This document shows, one piece after another, positions 1 to 12,064 of a DNA stretch of 64,000 nt. Every line of letters starts with the position of its first letter. The stretch's first letter is position 1. The notes beneath the pieces were generated by a model. That model worked only from the letters and a program-made list of their open reading frames with translations. It was not told the DNA's origin and ran no database searches. The stretch is taken from the NCBI GenBank assembly GCA_022059125.1, contig JAEUWY010000005.1, positions 5,766,001 to 5,830,000 on the forward strand, read 5' to 3'. The DNA comes from Corynespora cassiicola. Lineage: Eukaryota; Ascomycota; Dothideomycetes; Pleosporales; Corynesporascaceae. Made by a program: the position numbers and the translations under genes.

Positions 1-1
1 C

Positions 2-1288
2 TTCCTGATCCCGGCTGTTGAGATGCTGTCCGCAATGCGTTTCAAGCCGCGAAACGGCACCGGCGTGATCATCGTGTCCCCTACCCGCGAGCTCGCCCTC
101 CAAATCTTCGGCGTTGCGCGCGAATTGATGGAGAAGCACAGCCAAACGTACGGAATCTGCATTGGCGGCGCAAACAGGAGGAGCGAGGCAGAAAAGCTTG
201 TCAAAGGAGTGAACCTTCTTGTTGCCACTCCAGGAAGGCTCCTCGATCACCTCCACAACACGCAAGGCTTTGTGTTCAAGAACGTCAAGACTTTGGTCAT
301 TGATGAAGCGGATCGCATCCTCGAAGTCGGGTTTGAGGATGAGATGCGTTCCATTGTCAAGATTCTGGACTCTGCGTCATCGGAGCGACAGACTGCGCTG
401 TTCTCAGCCACGCAGACCACCAAGGTCGAGGATCTTGCGCGCATTTCCCTCCGGCCTGGGCCTCTGTACATCAACGTCGACTACCGCAAGGAACACTCAA
501 CTGTGGAAGGACTAGAGCAGGGATACGTCATTTGCGACAGCGACACGCGCTTTCGGCTGCTGTTTAGCTTCCTCAAGAAGCACCAGAAGAAGAAGGTGAT
601 TGTGTTCTTGAGCAGTTGCAATTCAGTCAAGTTCTACGCTGAGCTGCTCAACTACATTGATCTTCCTGTGCTTGAGTTGCATGGCAAGCTCAAGCAACAG
701 GTGAGAACCAACCGATTCTTCGAATTTTGCAACGCGGCATCTGGCACGTTGATCTGCACGGACGTGGCCGCGCGAGGACTTGACATTCCCGAGGTTGATT
801 GGGTCATTCAATTTGACCCTCCAGATGACCCGCGCGACTATATTCACCGGGTTGGTCGGACGGCTCGAGGATCGAATGGCAAGGGCCGTTCGCTCATGTT
901 CCTTTTGCCGTCGGAGGTTGGCTTCTTGAAGCTGCTCAAGGAAGCACGTGTGCCTCTTGTCGAGTTTGAGCTCCCTGCAAACAAGATCCTCAACATACAG
1001 TCGCAATTGGAGTCTCTCATCCAGAAGAACTACTACCTGAACAAGTCTGCAAAGGACGGATTCCGGGCCTACCTCCAGGCCTATGCCTCGCACAGCCTGA
1101 GGTCAGTGTTCAACTACAACAACTTGGACCTTGTCAAGGTGGCCAAGTCGTTTGGCTTCAACACGCCGCCGAGGATCGACATCTCGCTGGGGGCGAGCTT
1201 GAGTCGCGACAAGAAGGTCGAGGGCAGGAGGGCCTACGGCAGCCAGCCACAGCAAGGGCGGCGGCCGATGAAGCCCAGACGTGGGTAG
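2..1288 (+). CDS. HAS1: ATP-dependent DEAD-box RNA helicase Has1 (5' truncated by window edge)
   Basis: Nucleolar RNA helicase of large and small ribosomal subunit assembly. The open frame runs in from the left edge without a start; the first visible residues lie just after where the Walker A motif (AxTGSGKT) is expected, so the Q motif and motif I are outside the window. Visible motifs in order: PTRELALQ (Ia), TPGRLLDH (Ib), VIDEAD (II), SAT (III), VIVFLSS (IV), [11 protein letters not shown] (V) and HRVGRTARG (VI). The end is a Lys/Arg/Gly tail after the DUF4217-type C-terminal segment containing [11 protein letters not shown] and VAKSFGF. The FRAYLQAY and AKSFGF segments and the tail fit Has1 rather than other DEAD-box proteins. 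No intron is seen in this part. Confidence 0.96.
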   Translation, partial: FLIPAVEMLSAMRFKPRNGTGVIIVSPTRELALQIFGVARELMEKHSQTYGICIGGANRRSEAEKLVKGVNLLVATPGRLLDHLHNTQGFVFKNVKTLVIDEADRILEVGFEDEMRSIVKILDSASSERQTALFSATQTTKVEDLARISLRPGPLYINVDYRKEHSTVEGLEQGYVICDSDTRFRLLFSFLKKHQKKKVIVFLSSCNSVKFYAELLNYIDLPVLELHGKLKQQVRTNRFFEFCNAASGTLICTDVAARGLDIPEVDWVIQFDPPDDPRDYIHRVGRTARGSNGKGRSLMFLLPSEVGFLKLLKEARVPLVEFELPANKILNIQSQLESLIQKNYYLNKSAKDGFRAYLQAYASHSLRSVFNYNNLDLVKVAKSFGFNTPPRIDISLGASLSRDKKVEGRRAYGSQPQQGRRPMKPRRG

Positions 1289-2799
1289 GAAGACTGATGG
1301 ACTGGGCAGGAGAATGGAGTTTGGATTCACCAAAAGCGGGATTCATTTCGTGGACAAGGCTAGACCAGTTTTTTTTTTGCCCAAATCTATGTATACACAT
1401 TCCAGATGAGGAAGTCTCCGAGGGATTGCCTTTGCCAAGTGGACCAAGATGTGACCCATGCCGCTCCATCGGGGAAAAGACGAGTGAGTTTGAAGATCTG
1501 GCGGGCGTGACATGTCAAGCGGTGATCCATTCGTTAGCTAGGCAGAGCGGCTCTCGGGCATCTGTGCCATGCCAGTTCAGCGTCAGCGCCAGCGTGGGAG
1601 GAGTGGCAGAGGCCAAGTCAGTTGGAACGCAGGTTCCGGCACTTGGATGACAGGCTGCGGCGGCGCTGGGAGGACAGCGGGAGGAGGGCTGGAGGGATTG
1701 ATGCGCTGGCAAGTCTGAAATGGCACAGGCCAATGGGGGGCGGGGAAGGGCAGCTGGGCAGCGTGGGTGCAAGCGACGGGCAAGCCCGTGCCCGGCCAGC
1801 CCGGTCAGCCCAGCCCCCCCGGGCGGCGGGTGCGTTTCCGGAGAAACGACGAGTGGGTCCTCGCATGACGACGATGAGGGGCGTTCGCGACGGCCTGCGG
1901 TGAGGGCAGAGGAGACGGGCTGGCGTGCGGGCTCGCGGGCAGAGGGGCCAGAGGGGGGCAGCGGGCAGAGGCCATGGGGCAGGGCAAGGGGGAGCCAGAG
2001 GCAACGGTACAGTCCTGTTGGGAGGCACTGAGAGCGGCCCAGGGTCCGTTGAGATGGGCCGGTACCGAGGACGCGACGGGAACTGCTTTTTTTCTATTTT
2101 GTTCGTGCGGCGCAAGTCTTCGCAGCCTGAAGCCCAGCCCCCTCGCCGTGGCCGGGCACGGGATTGGACGTCGAGCCGGCTGCAGAGCAGAGCCAGTGGG
2201 CGCCATGCAGGAGCTTGCATGGCCAGAAAACGGGACGTTGGCAGTCGGCTTTCTCGAAGCAGAATGCAGGTGGCTGGGCAGCGCACCGAGCCAGAGGACG
2301 CGGGCAGCGCATGGCCAACACGGCCGCGTCGACGGGGGCAGCAGCAGCACACGCGGGAGAGCGACTGGGCCGCAGAGGGCAGTCGAGTCCTTGGTGCGGC
2401 GACACAGGCACGGTGACGGAGGCGACGGCCGTGACGGTGATATGTCTGATGTCTGCGATGTGCGCATGTTGCCCGCCCGCAGGTCCATGGCTGGGCTGGC
2501 GCAGGGGTGCTTTCACCAGCTATCTAGTTCTCGTAGGGCCTTGCCCTTGGCCTTGACCCGGCCACTCCACCCACACCACCCACTACCCACTCCCGCTCCA
2601 CGCCCCAAGCCCGCCAGCCAGCCCGACCTGCCTACTCGACCGGCCTGCTCGCTCCTCTCCTCTCCTCCTCCAGCGCCCGCGAGCCTCGCCATTGCTATCT
2701 GCGGCCCTCCAGCGGCTGTTCCTGGCCGGTACGTCGACTGTGCATTGCCCCCGCGCCGCCCTGCCCTGCCCTGCCAGGCCCCAGGCCCCGTCGCCGCGT

Positions 2800-2844
2800 G
2801 CTTGCTTGCTTGCTTGCTTGCTCGCCCGCTCGCTCGCTCGCTGG
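2800..2844. repeat. GCTT then GCTC tetranucleotide microsatellite
   Basis: About five GCTT units are followed by a degenerate run of GCTC/GCCC units, lying about 330 bases before the start codon of the large Ser-rich protein, probably in its promoter or leader. Confidence 0.85.
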
Positions 2845-3120
2845 CCCGCTGCCAACACCGTGCTGCCAACACGACTCCCACCTACCTGTGCTAACTGCCC
2901 TGCTCCAGCGACCATCCGCCCGCCTCCCGGAGGCCAGACCGCCGGCTCAACACAACCGCGCAGTCGTCGCCCTCATCTCCACTCTCGTTTTCTCGCACCA
3001 GTCGCATCCGCCGCGCGCCTGGTTGGCTGCCCGCCCCAGCAGCAGCTCGACCTCCGCGTCGCGCAAACGAGAGACAGCCACGCAACCGTCCTACTCTCGC
3101 TCCCCCACAATCTGCCTCTC

Positions 3121-3150
3121 ATGTCGCCCATCCACGACTCTGCCTGCTGA
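3121..3150 (+). promoter_or_regulatory. Short upstream ORF of nine codons
   Basis: An ATG at 3121 opens a nine-codon frame (MSPIHDSAC) that stops at 3148-3150, 20 bases before the main start at 3170. It is out of frame with the main protein. If the transcript starts further upstream, this could reduce or condition translation of the main ORF. The transcript start itself is not visible. Confidence 0.4.
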
Positions 3151-3169
3151 ATCTGCCCGGGTTCGCACA

Positions 3170-6100
3170 ATGGGTGTTGACACGAAACGACCACCTCTCC
3201 CGGCCCCGACAGAACCCTCCACTCTCAGCTCCGCAGACAACGACACCACCCTCCGAGACGATCTCGCAACCGACGTCTCTGCCCGCACCGACAAGACGTC
3301 CTACTCCATCCCCGAGGACGGCACCCCCGTCACCATAAACACCACCAAGCGGGAGGGCCCCTACCACAAAAAGTACCCGTCGCAGACCTCGCTGCTGATA
3401 GAGTACTTCGAAGGCAGCAAGACCGAGGGTCGCCTCCATTCGCGCCCCAGCGTGCGAGTCCGCGTTACGCCCTCGTCGCGCAAGAACAAGGCGACCAGCG
3501 ATCACTTGCAGATCACCCAGACCAATCGCCACACTAAGAAACCGTCCTACACACGCCGAATTTCGCTCGGCGGCAAGCAGCGCGAGGAGGTGCTCCACCA
3601 CCAGCAGCCCACCGACCTCTCCTACTCGGACGGCTCCAACGTGTCCTCCATCCCGCCCGTCGAAATCGAAGTCCTCCAGAATAGCAGCGACGTGTCCAGC
3701 AACGGCGGCAGATACATCCCTCCGACTTCAGACATCTCTTCTATGCCCCCGGACAGCATGCTCGAGGGAACCCCCGTGATCAGAGCTCCTGCCCACCGTC
3801 GCAGCCGAAGCGAGGTTACGGACGAGGTCTCCGACCTCGTGGCCCAGGAAACCCGAGACGCCCTGGCGGCGCCAGAGAGTGACCGGGCCCGGAGCATGAG
3901 CAAAGACCGCATCACCCAGCGCGTCATGGAAAAGCTCCAGCAGAAGCCCCTCGAGGGCAGCACCTCCAAGTCCAGGACTACTAGCACCTCCAAGACCGAC
4001 CGGGAGGAACTCGCCCCGAGCCGCAAATCGAAGCGACGCAGCCACAGGGAAGAAGAGCTGAGCGCTGTCAGCGGAACTGACTCAAGCCTGCTCTCCTCCA
4101 ACGTCCACCGCCGTTCCGGCGATACGCAATCCATGAGATCTGCCGTGTCTGGCACCTCCTCCATCAACAACCCCAAGCTTCTCGCGACGGTGGAAGACGC
4201 CATCAAGCGCCTAATCTTGCCTGAGCTCAATGCTTTGAAAGAGGAGCAGCGCACCTCGCAGAACAGGGACAAGTTCGAGCGCATGTCGCGAGACAGCGCC
4301 AACGACAGCATTCCATCTGCTGCCAGCTCACGCGAGCCTTCACGGCGCAGAGTCTCCAAGTCCTCCAGCGCTCCCCATATACATGGCACTAAGCCAAAGG
4401 TCGTGCTCAATCGGGACGGCGATGATCCTGGTACTGTACTCTCCGGAAGCTCAAGCCGTAAAGAACGCCGATCTAGTCGCGGTTCGGCGTCTGTTCGAAG
4501 CTATGCTGAATCCAACACGGCCGAAGAAGAGAAGATCCGCCGTAAGAAGAGCAAAGACAAGGAAAAGGAGCCTTCTGCCCGCGATGCTGCGTTGGCTGGA
4601 CTTGCAGGAGCCGGCCTCACTGCGGCCGCGCTCAAGCACCACAACTCTCGAGAGTCACGGGAGGATCGCAAAGAGAAGAAAAAGCGCCACTCGCATTCTC
4701 GAAGCAGCCGGAGCCGCACGGCCAGCATTTCCGAGAGCGTAGAAGACGAAAAGTATTACGAGCGCCTAGAAGAAGTGCCTCCTCTTCCGGTCCTACAGAG
4801 CGAACTCCAAGGATCAGAATTGACTCGCGACTCCATTCTTTCCGCGGAGACGGAGACCAAAGAACGACCCGAATCAAGGTCCTCTAGAGATACCAGCCGA
4901 TCTGAGACGCCGCTCCGTGAAGTTACTCGAGGTCTCGCTTCGCCCACGTCCCGAACCCCCACCCGCACACCCGTAGCTCTCCAACGGAGTCTGGGAACAC
5001 CTCACAGCAATCGGTCCTTGGGCGAGTTGGGGTCTCCGAAGAGCGACCGCAGCTATTCTTCCCGCCGAAGCCGGGAAAATACCACTGCAGGTCTTGAGGC
5101 CGCAGCCGCAGCCAAAGCTCGCGCAATCGAGAGTAGCGAGCCGCAGGTATCCCAATACGAAGTCGCAGAACAGACGCCAACCCGTGGTGTCAGCCCTATC
5201 CAGAGCGAAGCTAGTTATCGAGAGGAAATTCAAGCGACCGGCTCGCCCCGCCATTTGCGATCCGCTCATAGTGCTGCATCTGTGTCATCTGCTGGACGAA
5301 AGCTTGATCGACCGAGTTCGAGTCTGTCCATTCAATCGTTTGAATCGTCCCCGAGCACAAAGGCCGCCCGCACCCGCAAGAGGCCTACAGGCGTCAACCT
5401 AGAACGCGGCCGGGACGTCCTCGGAGAGCCGCCCACTCCGGGGGACGCTGAGGAGTTTTTCGAGCACAATCATGAACAGAATGAGTTGTATCGCCGAGAA
5501 CTAGAAGAGGGCAGCCAACCGGGTTCGCCTAACGTCGATTACCGGCACATGACCAACATGACCGACGAAAGCGCCGAGGGTCAATATCTCGATACGGCAG
5601 GAAAGGTCGCGCTCACTCAAGACGTTCGCAGAGTCGGATCCAACCCAGAATATGTTCATACCCCATTGGCCGTTGAATCTGCCGTTGCCTCCTTGCATGA
5701 ACCATCTACCGTCAGCGTCCGCTCCTCCATGGTCTCGAGCCCCATCAAGAAGAGCCGATTGTCCCAGGTGGAATCGTACGTGTCCGATGAGACGGATCCA
5801 CAACCTTCTGGGGATCGCTGGGGGGCAATCCGCGATCAGGCCCAGACGCTTGCTCAGCAAGCCGGTGTAACAAACTCACCCCGGCAAAGCCTCTCCCGTC
5901 AGAGCCGCTCGCGACAGAGCCTGTCCAGGTCTATTGATGAATCGCCCAAGATGCAAGCTAGCGCCTTTCCTCTACAGGGGGAGATGATGCCTGAGGTAGG
6001 CTATGGCCTGGGTGACGATGAATCCGATGTCACAACCAACCCATCAATCATCCAAGGACCCCTGGGAGGTCGCGATTACCACGATCAGACCGATGATCTC

Positions 6101-8649
6101 CTCATGCGCCAAGAAGAGCGCGAACGCACCCCCACCTCCGGCTATGGCAAGGCCGCTCTTCTCGGCGCTGGTGCCGGAGCTGCTGCTGCTGCTGCTGCTG
6201 CTGCCGCCGCCTCTCGCAGCTACGACAGCACTCCGGTCTCTTACGACAGCAGACAGCAGCACCAGGCCACCGTCGAAGACGACTACGGCCAAGCCTATCC
6301 AGGTGAGCATCAATACGAGCAGTCAGGTTATTCGCAGAGCCTTCAGACGCCAACAAGGAGCCCGGCTTTGTGGAAGGATGAAGGATACCAGTCTGCTAAC
6401 CAACCTGGAGGCATCACACCTGAATTCCGCTCAAAGATGCTCGACGATGACGGTTTCGGTGATTATGATGACATGGGCGGCGATGACATGTTCGCTGGCA
6501 ATGGCAAGCAGCACACTCGCCATTTCAGCGGCAACTCGCACGGCATGTCTTCGCCACTGTACGATTCGGCTACCGGCAAGGGCCTCGATCGCATTCAGTC
6601 CAAGGACGTGGTGGCTCTGATGGATCACTTGACGGTTCGCGATGCTCAGCGCAATGCCCGCGACACTGAGATTCTCGTCACCCTGGTCCGCAGCGCAGCG
6701 GAGATGCGCAATCAAATGGAGGAGATGAAGCAATTTATCCGAACCCAGGATGCCATGATCATGGGCAACACCAATAAGCGAGTTGACCTCGCCGAACAGC
6801 GGATCCTGGGTGGGCCTCGCCCTCAGCCCCTAGGCTCTCCGCGAGCCCCGCAGTCCTCTTCTGAAGATATTGATGTCGAGGCCAAGAGGAAGAACGTCTT
6901 CAAACGTGCGCTCAAGGGGTTAAGCATCAAGGGAGACAGCGATATCAAGAAGATCGAGTCAATGCTTATCCAGCTGCTCGGCGAAGTGGAGGGCCTCAAG
7001 CAAATCCATCAACTTTCGCTGGACCAGAACCGCTCCAACAGCCTTACTTCGTATGAGAACTTACGAGCCAGCGGCGATGCTGGTTACGAACCAGAAGGCC
7101 GTGCCAATACCGCCTCATCTCCCAACCAGTCTGGCTATCTATCAAACCCATCGTCTCGCCGAATCCAGGATATGCATTCTGGATTCGATGTTGTGCCGAC
7201 GAACCGTGTCAGCACCGTTCAAGAGGAAGATGATGAGGAGTATGACGACGATGATCAATACGAGAACACCGAGCGAATGACAACTCCGACACAAGAGGCT
7301 CGGCGAAACAACAGTCTCTCCCAGGAGAGAACTCCTCCCCAGGCTTCGCGAGGCTTCCGCGATTCGCAGAGCCAGGATACCACACCGAAGAAGAAGCACA
7401 AGTCGAACTCTTCGTCAATCTTTGGCATCCCCAAGATCTCCAGATGGTCAAAGACAACGGCATCGACCAATCCGGAGAGTCTTCCTCGCAATAGTGGCTC
7501 TGGTGAGAGGCGCCCATACTCTGCTTCAAGGTCCAACTCACAGGTCAATATAGCCTATTACCCTGACGGCCAATATGACATGCGAGAGGATGAGAGACGT
7601 CGTTCGACCAGCTCTCTCCAGCGAGATGAGCGTGGATCCATTCGATCTGCGTCGCCCTTGATTCCTGAAGAAGAAGAGCAGGACCAATTCGTACTTGACG
7701 ACCCCAAGTACCAAGCTCACAGGAACTCGTTGAACCTTCAACATCCTCAACCGCGACCTGGTCCAACTGGTCGTCACCAGAACCACCTCGAGACACAGGC
7801 ACAGATCTTCGAGCCTTTGAGATCACCAGACTATGATCAGTGGGGCAGCAACCCCTCCCTGGCACGCAACCGACTCTCCGGAGGCGGTGCTAGCCAAGGT
7901 GCTGGAAATCTTTCTCCAATCTCATCGGATGGCGGGTATAGCCAGCATTCGGCTTCTGAGCAGCAGGCGCCCCCTCGCCCTCCCAAAATTCTCGATGATG
8001 GGCCTCTTGTCCCCCCGCAACCTCTCGCAGGATTCGGCCAGACAAGGCAAATGTACAGCTCACCCAACGAGTTCGGAAGCCAGGGTGCCTTGACTCCCCT
8101 GGCTCCCATCCAGGAGGTACGGTACTCCTTGGAGACTGACAGGAGCCGTCACGTAAGTTTACATTCACAAAGAGGGTCTCTTAACACCCGGTAACATGAG
8201 ACAGTACTCTCCCACCCCGTCTTCGCGCCCAAGCAGCCAGCACCTTAGCTCCTCGGCTGCTATGAGTCCTCAGCGTAAGATCACTGGCCCTCGTCCAATG
8301 GGCAGCAGGAGCCCCAGTGGCCAGCAAGGCATGAACGGACAAGCTCAGCTTGGACATTCGGACACTGTCATTAGGAGGAAGCCCGTTACTGGTACGTAAT
8401 ACACTCTTGCCCTCGTCCCACGGACACCGATCCAGTCTGGAGATTCGTGAAGCTATCACTCTCCAATCCCGCCTTCCAGGTAAGGGTGCGACCCAGCGTT
8501 GTTAGCTGCGATTTGTTGTGGCCCTTGACTGCTTTGATCGTGTGAGATATAGAATGAACAACAACTGACGACTCGCAGAGTACGATGACAGGGCAGACAC
8601 GGAGAGCCTACAGAGCTACCGCAGCAGCCTCGATTCGGAGATTTTCTAG
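3170..8649 (+). CDS. Large Ser/Arg-rich, mostly disordered fungal protein (1746 aa), function unknown
   Basis: Predicted exons 3170-8152, 8205-8391 and 8579-8649; phases agree and the protein ends in SLDSEIF. The open frame extends upstream of 3170 but holds no earlier in-frame ATG, so 3170 is the start. The N-terminal part has a compact segment (SLLIEYFEG, then RPSVRVRVTPSSRKNK). The middle is rich in Ser, Arg, Glu and Lys, with an Ala/Gly-rich patch near residue 480 and a polyalanine run near residue 1010. A more ordered, probably coiled-coil stretch lies around residues 1145-1300 (ALMDHLTVRDAQRNA; later IKKIESMLIQLLGEVEGLK). The C-terminal part is again low complexity with acidic clusters. 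No enzyme motif or membrane helix is seen. Composition suggests a scaffold or cytoskeletal/septal protein, but that is only inference. I do not recognise the family with confidence. Confidence 0.85.
6179..6203 (+). repeat. GCT trinucleotide repeat encoding polyalanine
   Basis: About eight GCT units, followed by GCC codons, encode a run of eleven alanines inside the large Ser-rich protein. Length variation between strains would be expected at such a tract. Confidence 0.85.
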
Positions 8650-11600
8650 ATGAGAATTTCCGAGTCGCTCGCTGACTAGCTAAAACCTCTTTTCGAAATG
8701 TTTGATTGGAGAAGAGAGGGAGAGAGTGCATAAAGTAAAAGAAAAAAAAATCACTTCTATCTAATCACCCTGCAAGCCGAATGATGAGAAGTAGGCGGGC
8801 GAGCGGGCGGCACTTTCATGTACAGACAAGTTACCTGTTTTTTTTTTGCTGGATGCTTTTTACTGGATCATTATTCCCCTTGGTTTTCTTTTTCTTTTTC
8901 TTTGCGGCAAGCGTTGTCTTCCGGTCGCGAGATGGCGGTATACCCCACCCTCTCTGGTATGGCAAAGGTGCATAAAACATTGTTTGTTTGATTTCCCATC
9001 TCAGCTTGCGGAACTCCCCTACCTGGCTTTTCAACACCCCCACCTTCTTCTGCCTTCCTAGTCACTGGCATGGAACAAAGGGACGAGATGGGATCTACCT
9101 GGCGCACCTTGGCTCGAGCATTTGGGTTTTTTTTCCTTTTTTTTCTCTTTGCGCAGGGCTACTTTGTAATTCTCATTAAGGGGGTCCACGGACGATCGAT
9201 TCTACGAACGAACGGATGGATGGGCTTCTATAATGATGGGTCTGACATGAAAGGCTGGGCGTTTTTTTAATGGGACGACGGGTGGGGCTTCGGAGTGAGT
9301 AGATGCATGCGCATGCGTGGCATGAGTTATGAATGCATTTGGTATGATGGGTGTTTTGTGCTCTTTTCGCCTCCTGCGTGTAGAATGGAATGTTGCAACT
9401 GTGGGACCGGGAGTTGGAAAAGTTGATTGGTATGTTGTTGTCTGTTCTTGGTTTGTGCATTGTGTGCTATGTTGCTATACGGAAGGACTAGAATGTTTCA
9501 AGACGATTGGAAGAAGGGTGAAGTAGGTCTGCGGGGGTGATGTTTATATGTCATATCATACGTTCACACTACATGCGTACATAATACCAAGACCTAATTT
9601 GCAACGCTCCATCACGGGAACAAAAGGGCCGTGGCGTAAGTTATGTACTGTGGCATGTATATCAGCGGCTCAATTCACATCATGCACTCCGCTCCACCTC
9701 TATACGCCTTTCCACACAAGTGCACCGGGATTCTCATATCTGCGATGTGCTTGTAGAGTGGGGACGTGGTATTACTCGACATCTGATTACAGCGCTATTG
9801 CTGCTTTCTAACCCCTGCCCACCTGTACTACGATCACGCTCAGTTATTTACTTCTGCCTCACCGCACGTTTTCGCCACGTCTATCTCACTGCTCTCCTCA
9901 TTTGTATGCGCAACTGGATACATCCGCCACGCTAATCCAAATTTGTGCAAGAGGGCCACACTTGCTACCACAAAGATGACATCAAAAGCCCCACTTCAAA
10001 TAGTATGAGAGGGATGACGAGGTAAAGGGCTTTTACTGATATTGACAAAATCGGCAGCCCACCGAACAAAATGGCACCGCAGCCAACAATCGGGCATCTG
10101 GCAGCATGACCCAGGGCTGAGCTCGAGAAAGCGAAAAAAAAGAGCGCTCTAGACACTAGAGCCTAGTCCTAACTATCGGAGGGGAACCTGGACAACATGA
10201 AGCGAAGACGGTAAGCAATCCAACCTGCGATCGAGAACAAGGAGCAGAAATTGAAGCGTTTCAAGCCGGGAAATATCACGCTCAATTAACAGATGATGAC
10301 AAGGAAAAACATATCCCAGCTCTTAGGGTGGCCTCAAGCGCGACGAGACGCAATGCAACAATAGTCGATTTGACTAGCGACGGCCACAGCTACAGCCACA
10401 AAAATGTTATCCACCAGCCCAGGTCTATGACCTGGCAATCCCCATGATCAGAGGACCGTAAATAGAGCCACGCGTCAAAATTGCAGTGCCCAATCACGCA
10501 GAAAAGAGCATCAAAACTCCAAACTTGATTTGTGTAATAACCAATCGTCAACCAATACCCCGCTGGCCCAAAGACCAACCAACCTTGGCCCTTTTTTTTT
10601 CCTGCATGCGCATGCAAAAGACGACCAGCTCGGTCAAAAGCCTACCCACTTCCTAGCTTGCTGTACACGCATCCCACGAACGGATCCAAACAAAAAAAAG
10701 GAGCCGGCGGCAGTCTACGTGTCTGGCAGAACAAAGCAACCGGTCATTGGCACCGTATAGTGCAGCGGCTCACCTCGAGTCGCTTCGGCGGTGCGATATC
10801 AACAATAGCGCCGCCGCCCCGTCTCAATCGGGTAACCAGTTCCCACCTTTCCCCCCCCCCCCCCCCCAAAAAAAAAACCACCGGCCCCTTTGGGAAAGAA
10901 ACCGTACCCCGCTCCCCACGCCCTCCCTCCATCCATCCATCCATTCAATCATGTGGGTATCTAACCAACAGCGGTGGACAAACGGGGACGAGCAGTCATC
11001 TGATCGCGGACCCCTCCACCCAACTCACCCATGGAATACCTACTGTAGATAAGCGAGCGGTACTGATTTGGACCCTTGGGGGAGGGATGCAGTTGCAGGT
11101 GCAGATGCAGATGCAGATGGACTGGCCTCCGAGCACGCTTCTGGCGGTGAACAAGGCACGCCGCCGTCGCCATGCTGCAACCTCCCCCCCCCCTCCCCCC
11201 TTCCTCAGCTGAACCGAACCAAAAAAACGTGCAGCCGGAAAAGAGAGACAGAGAGAGGTCGGCGATCAAAGAAAACACACGATGGCCGCTGGCTATGCTA
11301 GTGCCTCGCGATCGCATCCAACCTTGGAACCCACCAACGACTTTTGTATTTTGGGGAGCGAGAGGCACACGAATGGTCTCGAAGGGGGGGGGAAGAGGCA
11401 AAGCGCCCTTTCTGTCTTCCCCTTTCCCACCCCATTCGGACCATTTGTCCGTCATGACACGAGCAAGGTTCGCGCTGTCGTCGAGGGAGTGTAGCACGGC
11501 CTTTTGGAAACCAGACTTTGGTCCGAGAAACGCTCACGCTCAAGCTCAAGCCAACCCAACTGATTGAAAGTGAAAAATGACTCGCATTCATTACAAAGAG

Positions 11601-12064
11601 TTTAACTGTCTTATGATGCTTGCCGACAGGTAGCCTTTTTTTGTCCCTCCCTCGCCCGCTAGAATGAAAAAGGGGAAAGATGGAAAAAAAGGGTTCGCGG
11701 TGAGGGTAAGAGAGACTTGGAATACGGTTCCGCCTAGACAAAGGGAAAGTAAAGCGCCCCAATCTAGCTCGCTGCAATGCAGCCAGAGAGAATGACGACC
11801 TCAAAAGAGAGGGAAAAAAGACAGCATGGCCCTATGATAAAGTGAAGCCAGGCCCAAGGAAAGAAAAGTTGACGATGCTGTCAAGTGGTATCTTATGCAA
11901 CCCAACCCGAATCCACCCTTTCAAAATGATAACGCCCAATATCCTGCCCTTCTCTGTGTGTTTGTGTGTATGTGTGAGTATGTGAGTGAGTGTGTATTGT
12001 GCAATGGGATAAATGGCATAGATGGCATAGATGGCCATCTATCCATCTATCCGTCCGCACGCAA
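8650..12064. other. Intergenic region without supported genes
   Basis: About 3.4 kb between the end of the large plus-strand gene and the 3' end of a minus-strand gene. Open frames here are short, with tract-driven composition, and none has a recognisable domain or splice-consistent extension. Notable simple tracts are a run of 17 C followed by 10 A at 10851-10877, a CCAT-like tract near 10930, and alternating TG/GTGA tracts near 11960-12000. Confidence 0.6.
10851..10877. repeat. Homopolymer tract C17 followed by A10
   Basis: Seventeen C are followed directly by ten A. Such a tract is prone to sequencing length error and to replication slippage. Confidence 0.85.

Larger units (their letters stand above)
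1289..3169. other. Intergenic region and long leader of the downstream gene
   Basis: No gene is supported. The first few hundred bases should hold the HAS1 3' UTR. The rest is GC-rich and turns strongly C-rich on the plus strand after about 2540, as in fungal promoters and 5' leaders. Many overlapping open frames here come from the GC richness and lack recognisable content. The segment contains a GCTT/GCTC tetranucleotide tract and a short upstream ORF, listed separately. Confidence 0.6.

Noticed and set aside
2798..3169. Extension of the large Ser-rich protein upstream to 2798
   Set aside because: The frame is open but contains no ATG, and its composition reflects C-rich promoter tracts.
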